Positions 1-9,557 of a stretch of 64,000 nucleotides of DNA are shown piece after piece. Origin of the DNA: Gammaproteobacteria bacterium (lineage in GTDB: Bacteria; Pseudomonadota; Gammaproteobacteria; Eutrophobiales; Eutrophobiaceae). Location of the stretch: positions 1-64,000 of the forward strand of contig JAURNY010000017.1 in assembly GCA_030829955.1 (NCBI GenBank), written 5' to 3'. Each line of letters begins with the position of its first letter. Within the stretch, counting starts at the first letter, position 1. Both the position numbers and the translations under genes were made by a program. Below the pieces are notes generated by a model. The model had not been told where the DNA came from and did no database searches. It was given only the letters and a program-made list of their open reading frames with translations.

Positions 1-426
1 ATCGATAGAGATCGGCAGGATCGTCGCATCACTTTTATCAGCAATAAGACCAGGGCCTTCATAAACTTTCATTAACGTACCGGTGATGGTGATGCGTCCC
101 TCAGGAAAGATAACGGCTTTACGATCCTCCTTGATAAATTTCACCATCGATTTGATCGATAACGGATTCATGGGATCCATTTTGAAGAGATCTACAAAAC
201 GTAAAAATAATTTAAATGAAGCCCGTTCAGAAATTTCGGTATTGATTGCAAAGGTAGGCGTTTCCGGCAACCAGGCATAGAGTAAAATGCCATCAAGTAG
301 TGAAGTATGATTGGCAACGATTAATACACGTTTGCCAGCCTGTTCGTAGTGTTCAAGTCCTGTGACCCTAACACTATAACAAAGCCTTAAGAGTAATCGC
401 AGAAAGTACTTGGCAAGTTTGATCAT
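1..426 (-). CDS. Aas-like acyl-ACP--phospholipid O-acyltransferase (3' part outside window)
   Basis: Reading the minus strand from an ATG at 426 gives 142 uninterrupted codons to the window edge, so this is the N-terminal part only. The protein starts MIKLAKYFLRLLLRL and carries the PlsC-family acyltransferase motif NHTSLLDG (His-x4-Asp) near residue 39 and FPEGRITITG near residue 107. The combination of EGRIT-TG-LMK followed by a YEGPG-like stretch is typical of the acyltransferase half of Aas (2-acyl-glycerophosphoethanolamine acyltransferase fused to acyl-ACP synthetase), which re-acylates lysophospholipid at the inner membrane. Whether the ligase half follows cannot be seen. A stand-alone PlsC is the alternative. 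Confidence 0.75.
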   Translation of the reverse strand, partial: MIKLAKYFLRLLLRLCYSVRVTGLEHYEQAGKRVLIVANHTSLLDGILLYAWLPETPTFAINTEISERASFKLFLRFVDLFKMDPMNPLSIKSMVKFIKEDRKAVIFPEGRITITGTLMKVYEGPGLIADKSDATILPISID

Positions 427-487
427 TGTTTATTTAGCCCGACGTGGAAAAATATCATCATTCATACATGACAATATTGATTATATA

Positions 488-2128
488 TTAGACGCCAGTC
501 AAAGCAGTACGAATAACAAGAGTTTGACCAGGTTGCAGAGGTTTTTTCTTGTTGAGATTGTTCCATTTCACGATATCTTTCACATGAATATCAAACTTTC
601 TGGCGATAAGCCAAAGTGAATCACCCTGTTTGACTGTATAAGAATTAGCATTGTCAGTATTGTTTGCCAACTTGGGCATGCCATAATCATCATCTTCTTC
701 TTTTTCTTCTTCAGTTTCATTGTCCTGTACCCATACCACCAGTTTTTGACCAAGTCGTAATATGCTTTTACTGGAGATGCCATTCCACTGAGTAAGTTGA
801 TGAACACTGACACCATAATTACGGCCAATATCCCATAGGTTATCTCCATGTGTTACCTGATAGATATATTTCTTACCATCGCCGGTTTTTTTCAAACCGC
901 GAAACTTTCTTGAATCGGCACTAAGGGTGTAATCTTTTTCACTGAGTCTGGATGTCGGAATTAATAGCGAATCTCCAGCACGAATTAAATTGCTTCGTAG
1001 TTTGTTAGCAGACTTTAGTGTCGCAATACTGGTATTATGTTTTCGTGCGATCAAACCTAATGACTCACCCTGTTTAATCGTATGTCTAACCCAACTAATT
1101 CGTTGATCAGGTGGAAGGGCAGTAATTTTTTGTTTGAATTGCAATGCTTTCTCAAGTGGCACCAGAATATTATGTGGACCATCAGGATCGGTTGCCCAAC
1201 GGTTAAAACCAGGGTTGAGCGTATAGACTTCATCCATAGTCAAACCAGATAACTCTGACACTAATGCCAGATCAATCTGGCTACCAACATCAATAGATTC
1301 AAAATAAGGTTTATTTTCAATTTTATTAAATACAATCTTGTATTCATCCGATTTCTTTAATAGCTCGGCAACGGCTAATAAACTTGGCACATAACCACGC
1401 GTTTCACGAGGTAAGCGTAAATGCCAAAAGTCGGTTGGTTTACCAGCACGTTTATTACGGCGAATAGCGCGACCAACATTTCCTTCTCCGGCGTTATAAG
1501 CTGCTAGAGCATGAAACCAGTTGCCATTAAAATGTCGATGCAATGTTTCCAGATAATCCAGTGCTGCTTCTGTTGCGGCGACAATGTCACGGCGACCGTC
1601 ATACCACCAGTTCTGTTTTAGACCAAAACGTTTACCAGTTGAGGAAATGAATTGCCAGATACCTGATGCACGACTAGGTGAATAAGCAAAGGGTTGATAG
1701 GCACTTTCAACAATTGGTAACAACGCCAAATCCATAGGCATATTGCGTGCTCTCAAACGAGAGACAATGTGATGCAAGTAAGGACGTGCACGTTCAGCGA
1801 CACGATTAATATATTCCTGATTTTTGGCAAACCAGTTGAGTTTGGATTTCACCCAAACATGATCAGTGTGAGTATCAAATTGCAAATCATCGCTGATCAA
1901 TGACCAAAGATCATCATGGCTTGTCGCTAAATCACTAGAAGGAGTTTCATCCGAATCTTTTGATTGTTGAGCATTTCCATCCTGTTGAGTGATTAATCGA
2001 TTTCGATCGTGTTCTTCAACAGTTGGGGGCGGTGATGTAGTCGCTGTTTCTTGCTTGACAGTTTGAAAATTGCAGCCAGTGATGATGAATACAGTGAGAA
2101 GCGTAAACGCTTGAGGTAATTTCAGCAT
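488..2128 (-). CDS. mltD: Membrane-bound lytic murein transglycosylase D
   Basis: 546 aa. It cleaves peptidoglycan glycan strands non-hydrolytically at the outer-membrane/periplasm face. A lipoprotein signal peptide ends in the lipobox ITGC at about residue 19. The SLT domain, at about 105-250, contains the catalytic-Glu context PIVESAYQPFAYS and the downstream ASGIWQF and AAYNAGEGNV motifs. Three LysM repeats follow at about 350-395, 420-465 and 495-540, each with the G-(D/E)-(S/N)-L start. An acidic linker (EEEKEEDDD) separates the second and third LysM. The order mltD-gloB-methyltransferase-rnhA-dnaQ matches the E. coli neighbourhood. Confidence 0.95.
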   Translation of the reverse strand: MLKLPQAFTLLTVFIITGCNFQTVKQETATTSPPPTVEEHDRNRLITQQDGNAQQSKDSDETPSSDLATSHDDLWSLISDDLQFDTHTDHVWVKSKLNWFAKNQEYINRVAERARPYLHHIVSRLRARNMPMDLALLPIVESAYQPFAYSPSRASGIWQFISSTGKRFGLKQNWWYDGRRDIVAATEAALDYLETLHRHFNGNWFHALAAYNAGEGNVGRAIRRNKRAGKPTDFWHLRLPRETRGYVPSLLAVAELLKKSDEYKIVFNKIENKPYFESIDVGSQIDLALVSELSGLTMDEVYTLNPGFNRWATDPDGPHNILVPLEKALQFKQKITALPPDQRISWVRHTIKQGESLGLIARKHNTSIATLKSANKLRSNLIRAGDSLLIPTSRLSEKDYTLSADSRKFRGLKKTGDGKKYIYQVTHGDNLWDIGRNYGVSVHQLTQWNGISSKSILRLGQKLVVWVQDNETEEEKEEDDDYGMPKLANNTDNANSYTVKQGDSLWLIARKFDIHVKDIVKWNNLNKKKPLQPGQTLVIRTALTGV

Positions 2129-2178
2129 GACGCAATGCTAGGGGGGCATGGAAAAATGGTCAAGTAATTAATAGTGCT

Positions 2179-2949
2179 TTAAAAATCATCCTTCCATTGT
2201 CGTATTGCAGCAAAAACCTGTGTCGAATCGGTTAAAGTTTGACCACTATGGGTAGATGCTGACTGAACGACACTATCCACTTCACAGCGTAAGAACGGAT
2301 TTGTCTTTTTTTCCAGCGCCAGAGTCGATGGAATTGTGGGTTTCCCGGATTTACGCAGCTTTTGCACTTCATGCAAACGAGCCTGTATGTCAGGGTTTGA
2401 AGGTTCAACCGTACCTGCAAATGACAGGTTTGCCTCGGTATATTCATGTCCACAATATAATAATGTGTTATCTGGCAATGATTTGAATTTGGTCAGTGAA
2501 TGATGCATTTGTTTAGGAGTGCCTTCAAACATCCGGCCACAGCCAGCTGTAAATAAGGTATCTCCACTAAAAACCAGTTCTTCATTATAATATGCAACTG
2601 CACCAGCGGTATGTCCGGGCACATCCAGCACATTTAGAACTATATCCAGTTCTGTTAATTCAATTTTGTCGCCCTCTGTTACTAGGTTCGTACTGAATTT
2701 CACCGTTTCAGTCGCTGGTGTATATACCGGCACAGAATAGTTAGCGACTAAATCCGGAATTCCACCTACATGATCCCAATGATGATGCGTAATCAAAATT
2801 GCCACAGGCGTTAAGTTTTCCTGATTCATATAATCAATGACAGGTTGTGCCTCGCTTGGGTCAACAATCGCAACATGCTGGTTGTCCGAATTGATTAACA
2901 TCCAGATATAATTATCTTTCAATGCAGGAATGGGTATGATGTGTGGCAT
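2179..2949 (-). CDS. gloB: Hydroxyacylglutathione hydrolase (glyoxalase II)
   Basis: 256 aa, the usual length. It hydrolyses S-lactoylglutathione to lactate and glutathione in the cytoplasm. The metallo-beta-lactamase motif T-H-H-H-W-D-H lies at residues 54-60, followed by the binuclear-metal residues in GHTAGA and FSGDTLF, and CGHEYT near residue 167. The C-terminal HAGH domain ends in the IRQWKDDF-type tail. It is divergent from the methyltransferase gene, with 63 bp between starts. Glyoxalase I lies 2 kb away, so both steps of methylglyoxal detoxification are clustered. Confidence 0.96.
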   Translation of the reverse strand: MPHIIPIPALKDNYIWMLINSDNQHVAIVDPSEAQPVIDYMNQENLTPVAILITHHHWDHVGGIPDLVANYSVPVYTPATETVKFSTNLVTEGDKIELTELDIVLNVLDVPGHTAGAVAYYNEELVFSGDTLFTAGCGRMFEGTPKQMHHSLTKFKSLPDNTLLYCGHEYTEANLSFAGTVEPSNPDIQARLHEVQKLRKSGKPTIPSTLALEKKTNPFLRCEVDSVVQSASTHSGQTLTDSTQVFAAIRQWKDDF

Positions 2950-3012
2950 AGCTAACTCTGTTTAATATGAAATATTAAGTCTAGCAATAGCAGTGAAAAA
3001 AGGGTAATCCGC

Positions 3013-3783
3013 ATGGGTCGTCGTCAGATAAATAAAATTCGCAAACAATTAGCAGACTGGTTCGCGAGCGAACTGGGGCAACAAACATTACGTTTTGAAA
3101 AAGAAAAACTGGAATCGGTCCTGCCGCAGTTATTTGGCTTTCATATTTTACAGGTAGGTTTTCCTAATAAGACGGATTATCTCTGCTCGTCGAAAATTTT
3201 TCATAAGTCGTATTTATGTCTTGCCGAAAATGAACTCGATAGTAGTAAAGATACCTTTCTTGCAGAGGCAGAAAATATTCCACTTGCATCTGACAGTATC
3301 GATGTGGTCGTTTTGCCTCATGTGTTTGAATATTCAAATAACCCGCACCGTCTATTACGTGAACTGGATCGTATCCTTATAGATGATGGTCATCTCGTTA
3401 TTTTAGGTATTAATCGATTTAGTTTATGGGGGCTTTGGTATGTTTTTTTATGCTGGTGGAACAATATGCCCTGGAGCGGTCGTTTAATTTCAATTCCACG
3501 TATGAAGGATTGGTTATCGTTACTCGGCTTTGAAGTAAAGAAGGTGAAGTATTGTTTTTATTCCCCACCGTTAAAAAAGCCAACGTGGTTAAAACGTTGT
3601 CAGCCACTTGAGCGTTTTGGTGCACGTTGTTGGCCGATACTTGGTGGTATATATGTCATCGTGGGTAAAAAACGAGTTGTGCCGCTTAACCCTATTAAAA
3701 TGAACTGGCAAAAACAAAAGAAACTCCTTGGTTCGGGTGTTGCTGAACCGTCAACCCGACAAATACTGCAACGAAATGACTAA
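3013..3783 (+). CDS. Class I SAM-dependent methyltransferase (YafS-like)
   Basis: 256 aa. The methyltransferase-11-type core is recognisable from [22 protein letters not shown] (split here: motif [12 protein letters not shown] near residue 98) and [19 protein letters not shown], the usual post-I and motif III region. The glycine motif I is degenerate (LQVGFPNKT). The position between gloB and rnhA is that of E. coli yafS, whose substrate is unknown. The last 8 bases overlap the start of rnhA, suggesting translational coupling. Confidence 0.8.
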   Translation: MGRRQINKIRKQLADWFASELGQQTLRFEKEKLESVLPQLFGFHILQVGFPNKTDYLCSSKIFHKSYLCLAENELDSSKDTFLAEAENIPLASDSIDVVVLPHVFEYSNNPHRLLRELDRILIDDGHLVILGINRFSLWGLWYVFLCWWNNMPWSGRLISIPRMKDWLSLLGFEVKKVKYCFYSPPLKKPTWLKRCQPLERFGARCWPILGGIYVIVGKKRVVPLNPIKMNWQKQKKLLGSGVAEPSTRQILQRND

Positions 3784-4228
3784 GAAGGTGCATATATACT
3801 CTGATGGCGCCTGTCGTGGAAATCCTGGCCCCGGTGGTTGGGGTACGTTATTAGTATTTAATGACAATGAAAAAGAACTTTATGGTGCTGAAGTCGATAC
3901 GACCAATAATCGCATGGAGTTGATGTCGGCAATTCAGGGACTTGAAGCATTAAATCAATCCTGCGATGTCATCGTTACAACAGATTCACAGTATGTTAAA
4001 AATGGTATTACCGAATGGCTGGCTGGCTGGAAAGCGAAAAACTGGAAAACGGCTGCAAAAAAACCGGTTAAGAATCAGGATCTCTGGATGCGACTTGACG
4101 ATGCGGTCAGCCGTCACATTAAGGTTGAATGGCAATGGGTTAAAGGTCACAGCGGCCATAATGAAAATGAACGTGTTGACTGTCTTGCTAACAAAGCGAT
4201 CGATGAATTAATCAGTGGGGAGAATTAA
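3776..4228 (+). CDS. rnhA: Ribonuclease HI
   Basis: 150 aa from the ATG at 3776. An upstream in-frame GTG would add 16 residues without similarity to the family, so the ATG is preferred. It cleaves RNA in RNA-DNA hybrids. The active-site residues are in [13 protein letters not shown] (first Asp), [10 protein letters not shown] (Glu), [12 protein letters not shown] (second Asp) and the C-terminal NERVDCLA (last Asp). It overlaps the methyltransferase stop and is followed by dnaQ with its TTG start 2 bases after the rnhA stop. rnhA and dnaQ are co-directional here, whereas in E. coli they diverge. Confidence 0.96.
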   Translation: MTKKVHIYSDGACRGNPGPGGWGTLLVFNDNEKELYGAEVDTTNNRMELMSAIQGLEALNQSCDVIVTTDSQYVKNGITEWLAGWKAKNWKTAAKKPVKNQDLWMRLDDAVSRHIKVEWQWVKGHSGHNENERVDCLANKAIDELISGEN

Positions 4229-4229
4229 C

Positions 4230-4937
4230 TTGCGACAAATCTTACTCGATACCGAAACAACGGGCCTTGAACCAAAGCATGGTCATCGAATTATTGAAAT
4301 TGGTTGTGTGGAAATTGTTAATCGCCGTAAAACTGATAAGCACTTTCATGTTTATTTAAATCCTGATCGTGAAATAGAAGATGGTGCGTTTGATGTGCAT
4401 GGTATCAGCAATGAATATCTAGCTGACAAACCGCGTTTTGCAGATATAGCAAAGGAGTTTATTGACTTTATACGCAATAGCGAATTAATAATTCACAATG
4501 CACCATTTGATGTCGGTTTTATTAATGCTGAATTAAAACAACTCGGAAAAAAGTGGGGGAAAGTTGAAGATTATTGTTCAGTGGTAGATACACTGAAGAT
4601 GGCTCGTGACAAACATCCAGGACAAAAAAATAGTCTTGATGCACTGTGTAAACGTTATGAAATAGATAATTCACAACGTGATTTACATGGCGCCTTACTG
4701 GATGCGCAAATATTATTGGATGTGTATTTGACCATGACGGGCGGCCAGGAGACACTAGGCTTTGATAGCAGCGAAAGTAATATTGCCAATTCAACAAATA
4801 ACAAAATACAGCTAGATACAAATCGTATTTCGTTACCGCTTATTGAACCTACAGAAGAAGAATTAGAAGCTCATATGCAACGTCTGAATGCGATTAGAGA
4901 GCAAAATGGCAAATGCTTATGGTTAAAAAGAGAATAA
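4230..4937 (+). CDS. dnaQ: DNA polymerase III epsilon subunit (3'-5' proofreading exonuclease)
   Basis: 235 aa from a TTG start at 4230, with GGGGAG eight bases upstream. The protein then begins LRQILLDTETTG, as in the family. A GTG at 4215 is possible but lies inside rnhA. The DEDDh exonuclease motifs are present: LDTETTGLE (ExoI), IHNAPFDVGFINAEL (ExoII) and LHGALLDAQILLDVY (ExoIII, with the catalytic His in LHGALLDA). The C-terminal tail (about residues 180-235) is the region that binds the polymerase alpha subunit in this family. Confidence 0.95.
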   Translation: MRQILLDTETTGLEPKHGHRIIEIGCVEIVNRRKTDKHFHVYLNPDREIEDGAFDVHGISNEYLADKPRFADIAKEFIDFIRNSELIIHNAPFDVGFINAELKQLGKKWGKVEDYCSVVDTLKMARDKHPGQKNSLDALCKRYEIDNSQRDLHGALLDAQILLDVYLTMTGGQETLGFDSSESNIANSTNNKIQLDTNRISLPLIEPTEEELEAHMQRLNAIREQNGKCLWLKRE

Positions 4938-4957
4938 ATCTATAATTGGAGAAAAAC

Positions 4958-5512
4958 ATGACTCACTATGATGAAGCCGAAGGCTTATGCAAAAAAATCG
5001 ATCCTGCAACTAAAGGTTTTATCTTTACCCAAACCATGATGCGGATTAAAGATCCTAAAGCTTCACTGGACTTTTATTCACGTGTAATGGGTATGCGACT
5101 GGTTCGTCGATTTGATTTCCCGGAAATGAAGTTCACGTTGTATTTTATGGGGCAATTTAATGAAGAAACTGCAAAAACAATTCCCGAAGATAGAGAACAA
5201 CGCGCAACTTGGGTATTTGGCCGGGAAACAATGCTGGAATTAACCCATAATTGGGGCACTGAAGATGATACAGACTTTTCCTATCATAATGGTAATGACC
5301 AACCTCAGGGTTTTGGGCATATCGGTTTTACTGTTCCTGATGTTTATGCGGCATGTGAACGTTTTGAAAAAATGGGTGTGAAGTTTAAGAAAGAAGTAGA
5401 TGCTGGAAAGATGCAAGGTATTGCATTCATTCAGGACCCTGATGGTTATTGGATTGAAATTCTACAAGCCGATATGCTACAGAAGCGTGGTAAGGATTGG
5501 GGTGTTAAGTAG
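4958..5512 (+). CDS. gloA: Lactoylglutathione lyase (glyoxalase I), long form
   Basis: 184 aa from the ATG at 4958, preceded by GGAGA. An in-frame TTG at 4946 would only add MEKN. It converts the hemithioacetal of methylglyoxal and glutathione to S-lactoylglutathione. The sequence [24 protein letters not shown] is the first beta-alpha-beta-beta-beta module (residues ~25-48), and metal-ligand regions are visible in [19 protein letters not shown] and [11 protein letters not shown]. The ~184-residue length is that of the longer proteobacterial/eukaryote-like form, not the 135-residue E. coli enzyme. It is followed by a strong bidirectional terminator. Confidence 0.95.
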   Translation: MTHYDEAEGLCKKIDPATKGFIFTQTMMRIKDPKASLDFYSRVMGMRLVRRFDFPEMKFTLYFMGQFNEETAKTIPEDREQRATWVFGRETMLELTHNWGTEDDTDFSYHNGNDQPQGFGHIGFTVPDVYAACERFEKMGVKFKKEVDAGKMQGIAFIQDPDGYWIEILQADMLQKRGKDWGVK

Positions 5513-5544
5513 TAGATTAAGTTTTGTGATTTATTTGTAATTAC

Positions 5545-5578
5545 CGCGCCTTATTTTTTTACCAATAAATAAGGCGCG
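5545..5578. terminator. Bidirectional intrinsic terminator, gloA / grxD
   Basis: A perfect 12-bp stem (CGCGCCTTATTT with AAATAAGGCGCG) encloses a 10-base loop between the convergent gloA and grxD genes. The T-rich arm gives U-tracts on both strands. Confidence 0.85.
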
Positions 5579-5630
5579 ATTACAAGTTAGAATAAAAGAG
5601 TAATTTATAACCCCCTAAAAAAAATAAATA

Positions 5631-5945
5631 TTAAGCAACAGCCTCTTTCGTCATTGTCTGCAATTCACCTTTCTCATATAAATCCATAACAATGTCACAA
5701 CCACCAACTAGTTCACCATTAATGAAAAGTTGAGGGAAAGTTGGCCAGTTTGAATACTTTGGCAGGTTGGTACGAACATCTGGGTTCGCTAATACGTCGA
5801 CAGATTGAAAAGGCACTTCGCAGGTTTTGAGTGCTTCTGCAGTACGCATTGAAAAACCGCATTGCGGAAAGTCAGGATTACCTTTCATAAATAATACAAT
5901 TTTATTTTCTTCAACTATTTGTTTAATTTCTTCAAGAATATCCAT
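5631..5945 (-). CDS. grxD: Monothiol glutaredoxin (Grx4 family)
   Basis: 104 aa. The monothiol active site CGFS is at residues 29-32, followed by the glutathione-binding TFPQLF and the GGCDIV motif near residue 82. The family binds and delivers [2Fe-2S] clusters in complex with glutathione and BolA-type partners. The start ATG has AGGAA upstream on the minus strand. It is convergent with gloA across a shared terminator. Confidence 0.96.
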   Translation of the reverse strand: MDILEEIKQIVEENKIVLFMKGNPDFPQCGFSMRTAEALKTCEVPFQSVDVLANPDVRTNLPKYSNWPTFPQLFINGELVGGCDIVMDLYEKGELQTMTKEAVA

Positions 5946-6011
5946 TTATAATTCCTCTGAAATGGCTGATAAATCAATTGTGGCGCAATATAGCAAATTC
6001 AAGGTGACAAG

Positions 6012-7541
6012 TTAATTATTTGGCGAGCCAAAGCCACCACCGCCCGGTGTTTCGACAATAAGTTCATCTTTTGGTTTTACATGAATAGTGGTTTTAGCAG
6101 GTAACAATTTATCATTTAAACGATTCGCACCAGCCTTCCCATTTTCACCGCAATTTAATCCCCATGGCGAATGATATCTGCGTTCAGTGAGTAGCGTTAC
6201 GCTGGCATCTTCCAGAAATTGATAATGTCGAATAATGCCATCACCACCGTGATTTGCTCCTTTTCCACCAGAGTTGCGCCTTACAGCATATTTTTTAATG
6301 CGCATCGGATAGTGGGTTTCCATTATTTCTACAGGAGTATTAAGCGTATTCGTCATGTGCGTTTGTATCGAATCACAACCATTATTATTTTTGCTTGCGC
6401 CCATGCCACCCCCAATTGTTTCGTAGTAACTCCATTTATCTGATCCCATCGCGATATTATTCATGCTGCCGTGACTCGCTGCTGGAATTTTTTCAGGTAT
6501 CGCTTTCGCTAATGCACCCAGAACAACATCAACGACACGTGTGCTGGTCTCAACATTGCCGGCAGCAACTGCCGCAGGATAACTGGCATTTAATAAATTA
6601 TTATCAGGGATACGTAACTGAATAAAATCAAAACTACCTGCGCAGTCGTGTAAGTAATGGGGTAATAAACATCGAAAACAATAATAGACAGCCGCTGCAG
6701 TGACTGACATTGGGCAATTAATATTGCCCTTCACTTGATTGGATGTGCCGGAGAAATCACAAGTGATATCGCCATTATTAATCGTGATCAAACATTGAAT
6801 AGTAATATTCTCATTACCTAAACCATCATCATCCATAACATCTTTAAATGAAAACTTGCCTTCAGGTAATGATTGAAAAGTTGCCTGTGCCAATCGTCGC
6901 GCATAGTCATTGAGTTCGTCTAGTGATTGTTTGAATGAAACATCAGTTGAACTGCTTATTAATGATCTAATAGCGTGACTGCCGATTTGATTGACACTGA
7001 ACTGTGCCATGAAGTCGGCTTTGGATAATCCAGGATTACGGAAACCGGAAACAATTTCATCTAATATGTAATTGATAAGTTTATTGTCTTTACCGATGAC
7101 AGTAGGGGAGATAACCAAACCTTCTTCATTAATATTCTGTGAAATTGGCATCGAGCCAGGGGTGTCTGCGCCGATATCGGAATGATGGGCGCGATTAGCG
7201 ATAAAGGCATGAAGTTCTCCGTCAACATATACAGGAGATATTAATGTTACATCTGGCAGGTGGGTACCGCCCATAAATGGATCATTCAATATGATTGTGT
7301 CGCCTTCATACCACTCATGATGGTGCACAATATCGTGCATCGCATAGGCCATACTGCCTAAGTGTACTGGAATATGAGCCGCCTGGGCACATAATTGTCC
7401 ATTGACATCAAATATTGCACAGGAATAGTCTAAACGGTCACGAATATTGGGTGAAATCGCAGTTTGTTGCAGCGCCATGCCCATTTGCCCGCAAATGGCG
7501 TTAATTCGGCTAGCAAATAGACTTAATTCAATAGCATTCAT
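6012..7541 (-). CDS. Hydantoinase B / 5-oxoprolinase beta-type protein (HyuB family)
   Basis: 509 aa, a full-length HyuB domain. The family normally works with a HyuA subunit (or as the fused ~1200-residue 5-oxoprolinase) in ATP-dependent opening of hydantoin or 5-oxoproline rings. Typical HyuB stretches are SPNIRDRLDYSCAIFD, AAHIPVHLGSM, ILNDPFMGGTHLPD, ANRAHHSDIG and NSGGKGANHGGDG. No hyuA gene is next to it: upstream is a 154-bp gap and an unrelated plus-strand gene. The substrate is therefore not predictable from this window. HyuA may be encoded elsewhere. Confidence 0.85.
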   Translation of the reverse strand: MNAIELSLFASRINAICGQMGMALQQTAISPNIRDRLDYSCAIFDVNGQLCAQAAHIPVHLGSMAYAMHDIVHHHEWYEGDTIILNDPFMGGTHLPDVTLISPVYVDGELHAFIANRAHHSDIGADTPGSMPISQNINEEGLVISPTVIGKDNKLINYILDEIVSGFRNPGLSKADFMAQFSVNQIGSHAIRSLISSSTDVSFKQSLDELNDYARRLAQATFQSLPEGKFSFKDVMDDDGLGNENITIQCLITINNGDITCDFSGTSNQVKGNINCPMSVTAAAVYYCFRCLLPHYLHDCAGSFDFIQLRIPDNNLLNASYPAAVAAGNVETSTRVVDVVLGALAKAIPEKIPAASHGSMNNIAMGSDKWSYYETIGGGMGASKNNNGCDSIQTHMTNTLNTPVEIMETHYPMRIKKYAVRRNSGGKGANHGGDGIIRHYQFLEDASVTLLTERRYHSPWGLNCGENGKAGANRLNDKLLPAKTTIHVKPKDELIVETPGGGGFGSPNN

Positions 7542-7695
7542 TATTGTTCATATAGAGTTATTGATAACGTGTTAATTTATCAGAAAATCGGCTGAAAAAG
7601 GGTGGAAGCAGATACTGACACAAGTATAATCATTGACGATATATATGTAATTGAATGAATAGTATTTTTCTTAATAATTTTGGGGAGTTTAGAGC

Positions 7696-8280
7696 ATGAA
7701 TCCACTTAAGTCGGTGCATGGTACAATAGCGCTTGGTTTTGTTACTGCGGCAGTTATTACATTTTTGGTAGGTGATACAGCATTTAATAGTTGGTCATTT
7801 GCTGTGTGGTTACACGTATTTTTTGGCATCATCTGGATTGGTTTACTATACTATTTTAATTTTGTGCAAGTGCCTGCTGTGGGTGAAGCGACTGCTGATG
7901 AAGGTGGTCCAGGGCCAGCTGCCATCAATAAATATGTTGCTCCTCGTGCACTATGGTGGTTTAGATGGGGGGCATTAGGTACTTGGTTAACTGGTGCTGC
8001 GGCCTTAGAAATTATGGGAGTAGGTTTGAAAAACGCATTCCTGTTGCAAGGTAACGGTTTAATTATAGGATTAGGAGCATGGATGGGCACCATCATGCTA
8101 TTTAATGTATGGGTATTAATTTGGCCAAATCAGAAAAAAATTCTGGGTATTGTAGAAGCAAGTGATGAAGAGAAAGCTAAGAGCAAAATCATCGCATTAA
8201 TGGCTTCACGAACTAACACATTCTTATCTATCCCAATGATCATGTGTATGGTTGGTCAGGGTCACGGGTTGCCATATTAG
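7696..8280 (+). CDS. Urate hydroxylase PuuD-like integral membrane protein
   Basis: 194 aa with about five hydrophobic helices and a good Shine-Dalgarno (GGGGAG). It resembles the membrane N-terminal half of PuuD/urate oxidase N-domain proteins: FAVWLHVFFGIIWIGLLYYFNFVQVPAV near the N-terminus, APRALWWFRWGAL in the middle and ASRTNTFLSIPM near the end. The C-terminal cytochrome c domain of full PuuD is absent. The His residues in the helices could bind heme, but that is inference. Such short homologues are widespread in bacteria without known urate metabolism, so the function is unassigned. Confidence 0.7.
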   Translation: MNPLKSVHGTIALGFVTAAVITFLVGDTAFNSWSFAVWLHVFFGIIWIGLLYYFNFVQVPAVGEATADEGGPGPAAINKYVAPRALWWFRWGALGTWLTGAAALEIMGVGLKNAFLLQGNGLIIGLGAWMGTIMLFNVWVLIWPNQKKILGIVEASDEEKAKSKIIALMASRTNTFLSIPMIMCMVGQGHGLPY

Positions 8281-8307
8281 TTTTATTTTTTTTAATTATT
8301 ATACGAC

Positions 8308-8331
8308 AGCCCGGCCATTGGTCGGGCTTTT
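8308..8331 (+). terminator. Intrinsic terminator after the PuuD-like gene
   Basis: A 9-bp stem (AGCCCGGCC with GGTCGGGCT, one G-U pair) and a three-base loop are followed by a TTTT tract before argD. Confidence 0.8.
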
Positions 8332-8373
8332 ATATTTAGGGTATAGATTTTTTATTTTTTTTTTATTTAAAAG

Positions 8374-9555
8374 ATGAGTAACACACTAATGTCGAACTAT
8401 GCACGTTTACCAGTCGGTTTTGTTTCCGGCCATGGTGCTACGCTCATTGATACGGAAAACAATGAATATCTTGACGCATTAGGCGGAATAGCCGTGTGCC
8501 TACTTGGTCACGCGCATCCTGCTGTGCAAGAAGCGCTTGCAGAACAGGCAGGACTTGTTATTCACACTTCAAATATTTATCGCATTCCATTACAGGAAAA
8601 ACTCGCAGATAAACTGGTTGAACATTCCGGTATGCAAAAAGTGTTTTTCTGTAATTCGGGAGCAGAGGCAAATGAAGCTGCTATTAAATTGGCAAGATTA
8701 CATGCGCATAATAAAGGCATAAAAACACCAAAAATTGTCGTCATGAAAAATAGTTTTCATGGTCGAACTATGGCGACATTGACAGCAACCGATAACCCAA
8801 AAGTTAAGAAAGGTTTTGAGCCTTTAGTTGAAGGTTTTGTGCATATTCCATATAACGATATGGATTCGTTATATGCATTAGCTAAAAAACATAATGATAT
8901 TGCTGCCGTGATGCTGGAGCCTATTCAGGGCGAAGGAGGTATTAATGTGCCTGATGAAGGCTATTTGACAGCCATTAGAGCATTTTGCGACGAACATGAT
9001 TGTTTGATGATGCTGGACGAAGTACAAACCGGTATGTGCCGAACAGGTAAATGGTTTGCTTTTCAGCATGAAGATATCAGACCTGACGTGATGACATTAG
9101 CAAAGGCACTGGCAAATGGTGTGCCGATCGGTGCTTGTCTGGCAGCGGGTAAGGCAACGAATTTATTCCAACCGGGTAGTCATGGGTCTACTTTTGGTGG
9201 TAATCCACTTGCATCGCGAGTAGCTTTGGCTGTCATTAATGAATTGGAAACCAATTATTTATCAGTGCGTGCGGAAGAACTCGGCAATGAAATATTGAAG
9301 GGTTTTCAAAATGAATTAGGTGATCTTGCAGGAATCAAAGAAATTCGTGGCAGAGGCATGATGTTTGGTATTGAATTAAATGAGCCATGCACGGAGCTGG
9401 TAACTCGGGCTTTAAAAGAAAAATTATTGATTAATGTAACGGCAGGCAATGTCATTCGTTTATTGCCGCCATTGATTCTGAGTGATGATGAAGCTAAACG
9501 TATCGTGCATGAGGTATCAGCGCTCGTTAAAGCTTACCTTAGAGAGAAAAGTTAA
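8374..9555 (+). CDS. argD: Acetylornithine aminotransferase
   Basis: 393 aa, class III PLP-dependent aminotransferase. It converts N-acetylglutamate semialdehyde to N-acetylornithine in arginine synthesis (and, in enterobacteria, acts in lysine synthesis). Key stretches are [18 protein letters not shown] (cofactor phosphate), [22 protein letters not shown] (the Asp that contacts the pyridine nitrogen), the Lys in [14 protein letters not shown], and [11 protein letters not shown]. The N-terminal [14 protein letters not shown] is the usual ArgD form. There is no clear Shine-Dalgarno in the T-rich leader. argF follows 2 bp later, forming an arginine operon. Confidence 0.95.
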   Translation: MSNTLMSNYARLPVGFVSGHGATLIDTENNEYLDALGGIAVCLLGHAHPAVQEALAEQAGLVIHTSNIYRIPLQEKLADKLVEHSGMQKVFFCNSGAEANEAAIKLARLHAHNKGIKTPKIVVMKNSFHGRTMATLTATDNPKVKKGFEPLVEGFVHIPYNDMDSLYALAKKHNDIAAVMLEPIQGEGGINVPDEGYLTAIRAFCDEHDCLMMLDEVQTGMCRTGKWFAFQHEDIRPDVMTLAKALANGVPIGACLAAGKATNLFQPGSHGSTFGGNPLASRVALAVINELETNYLSVRAEELGNEILKGFQNELGDLAGIKEIRGRGMMFGIELNEPCTELVTRALKEKLLINVTAGNVIRLLPPLILSDDEAKRIVHEVSALVKAYLREKS

Positions 9556-9557
9556 TT

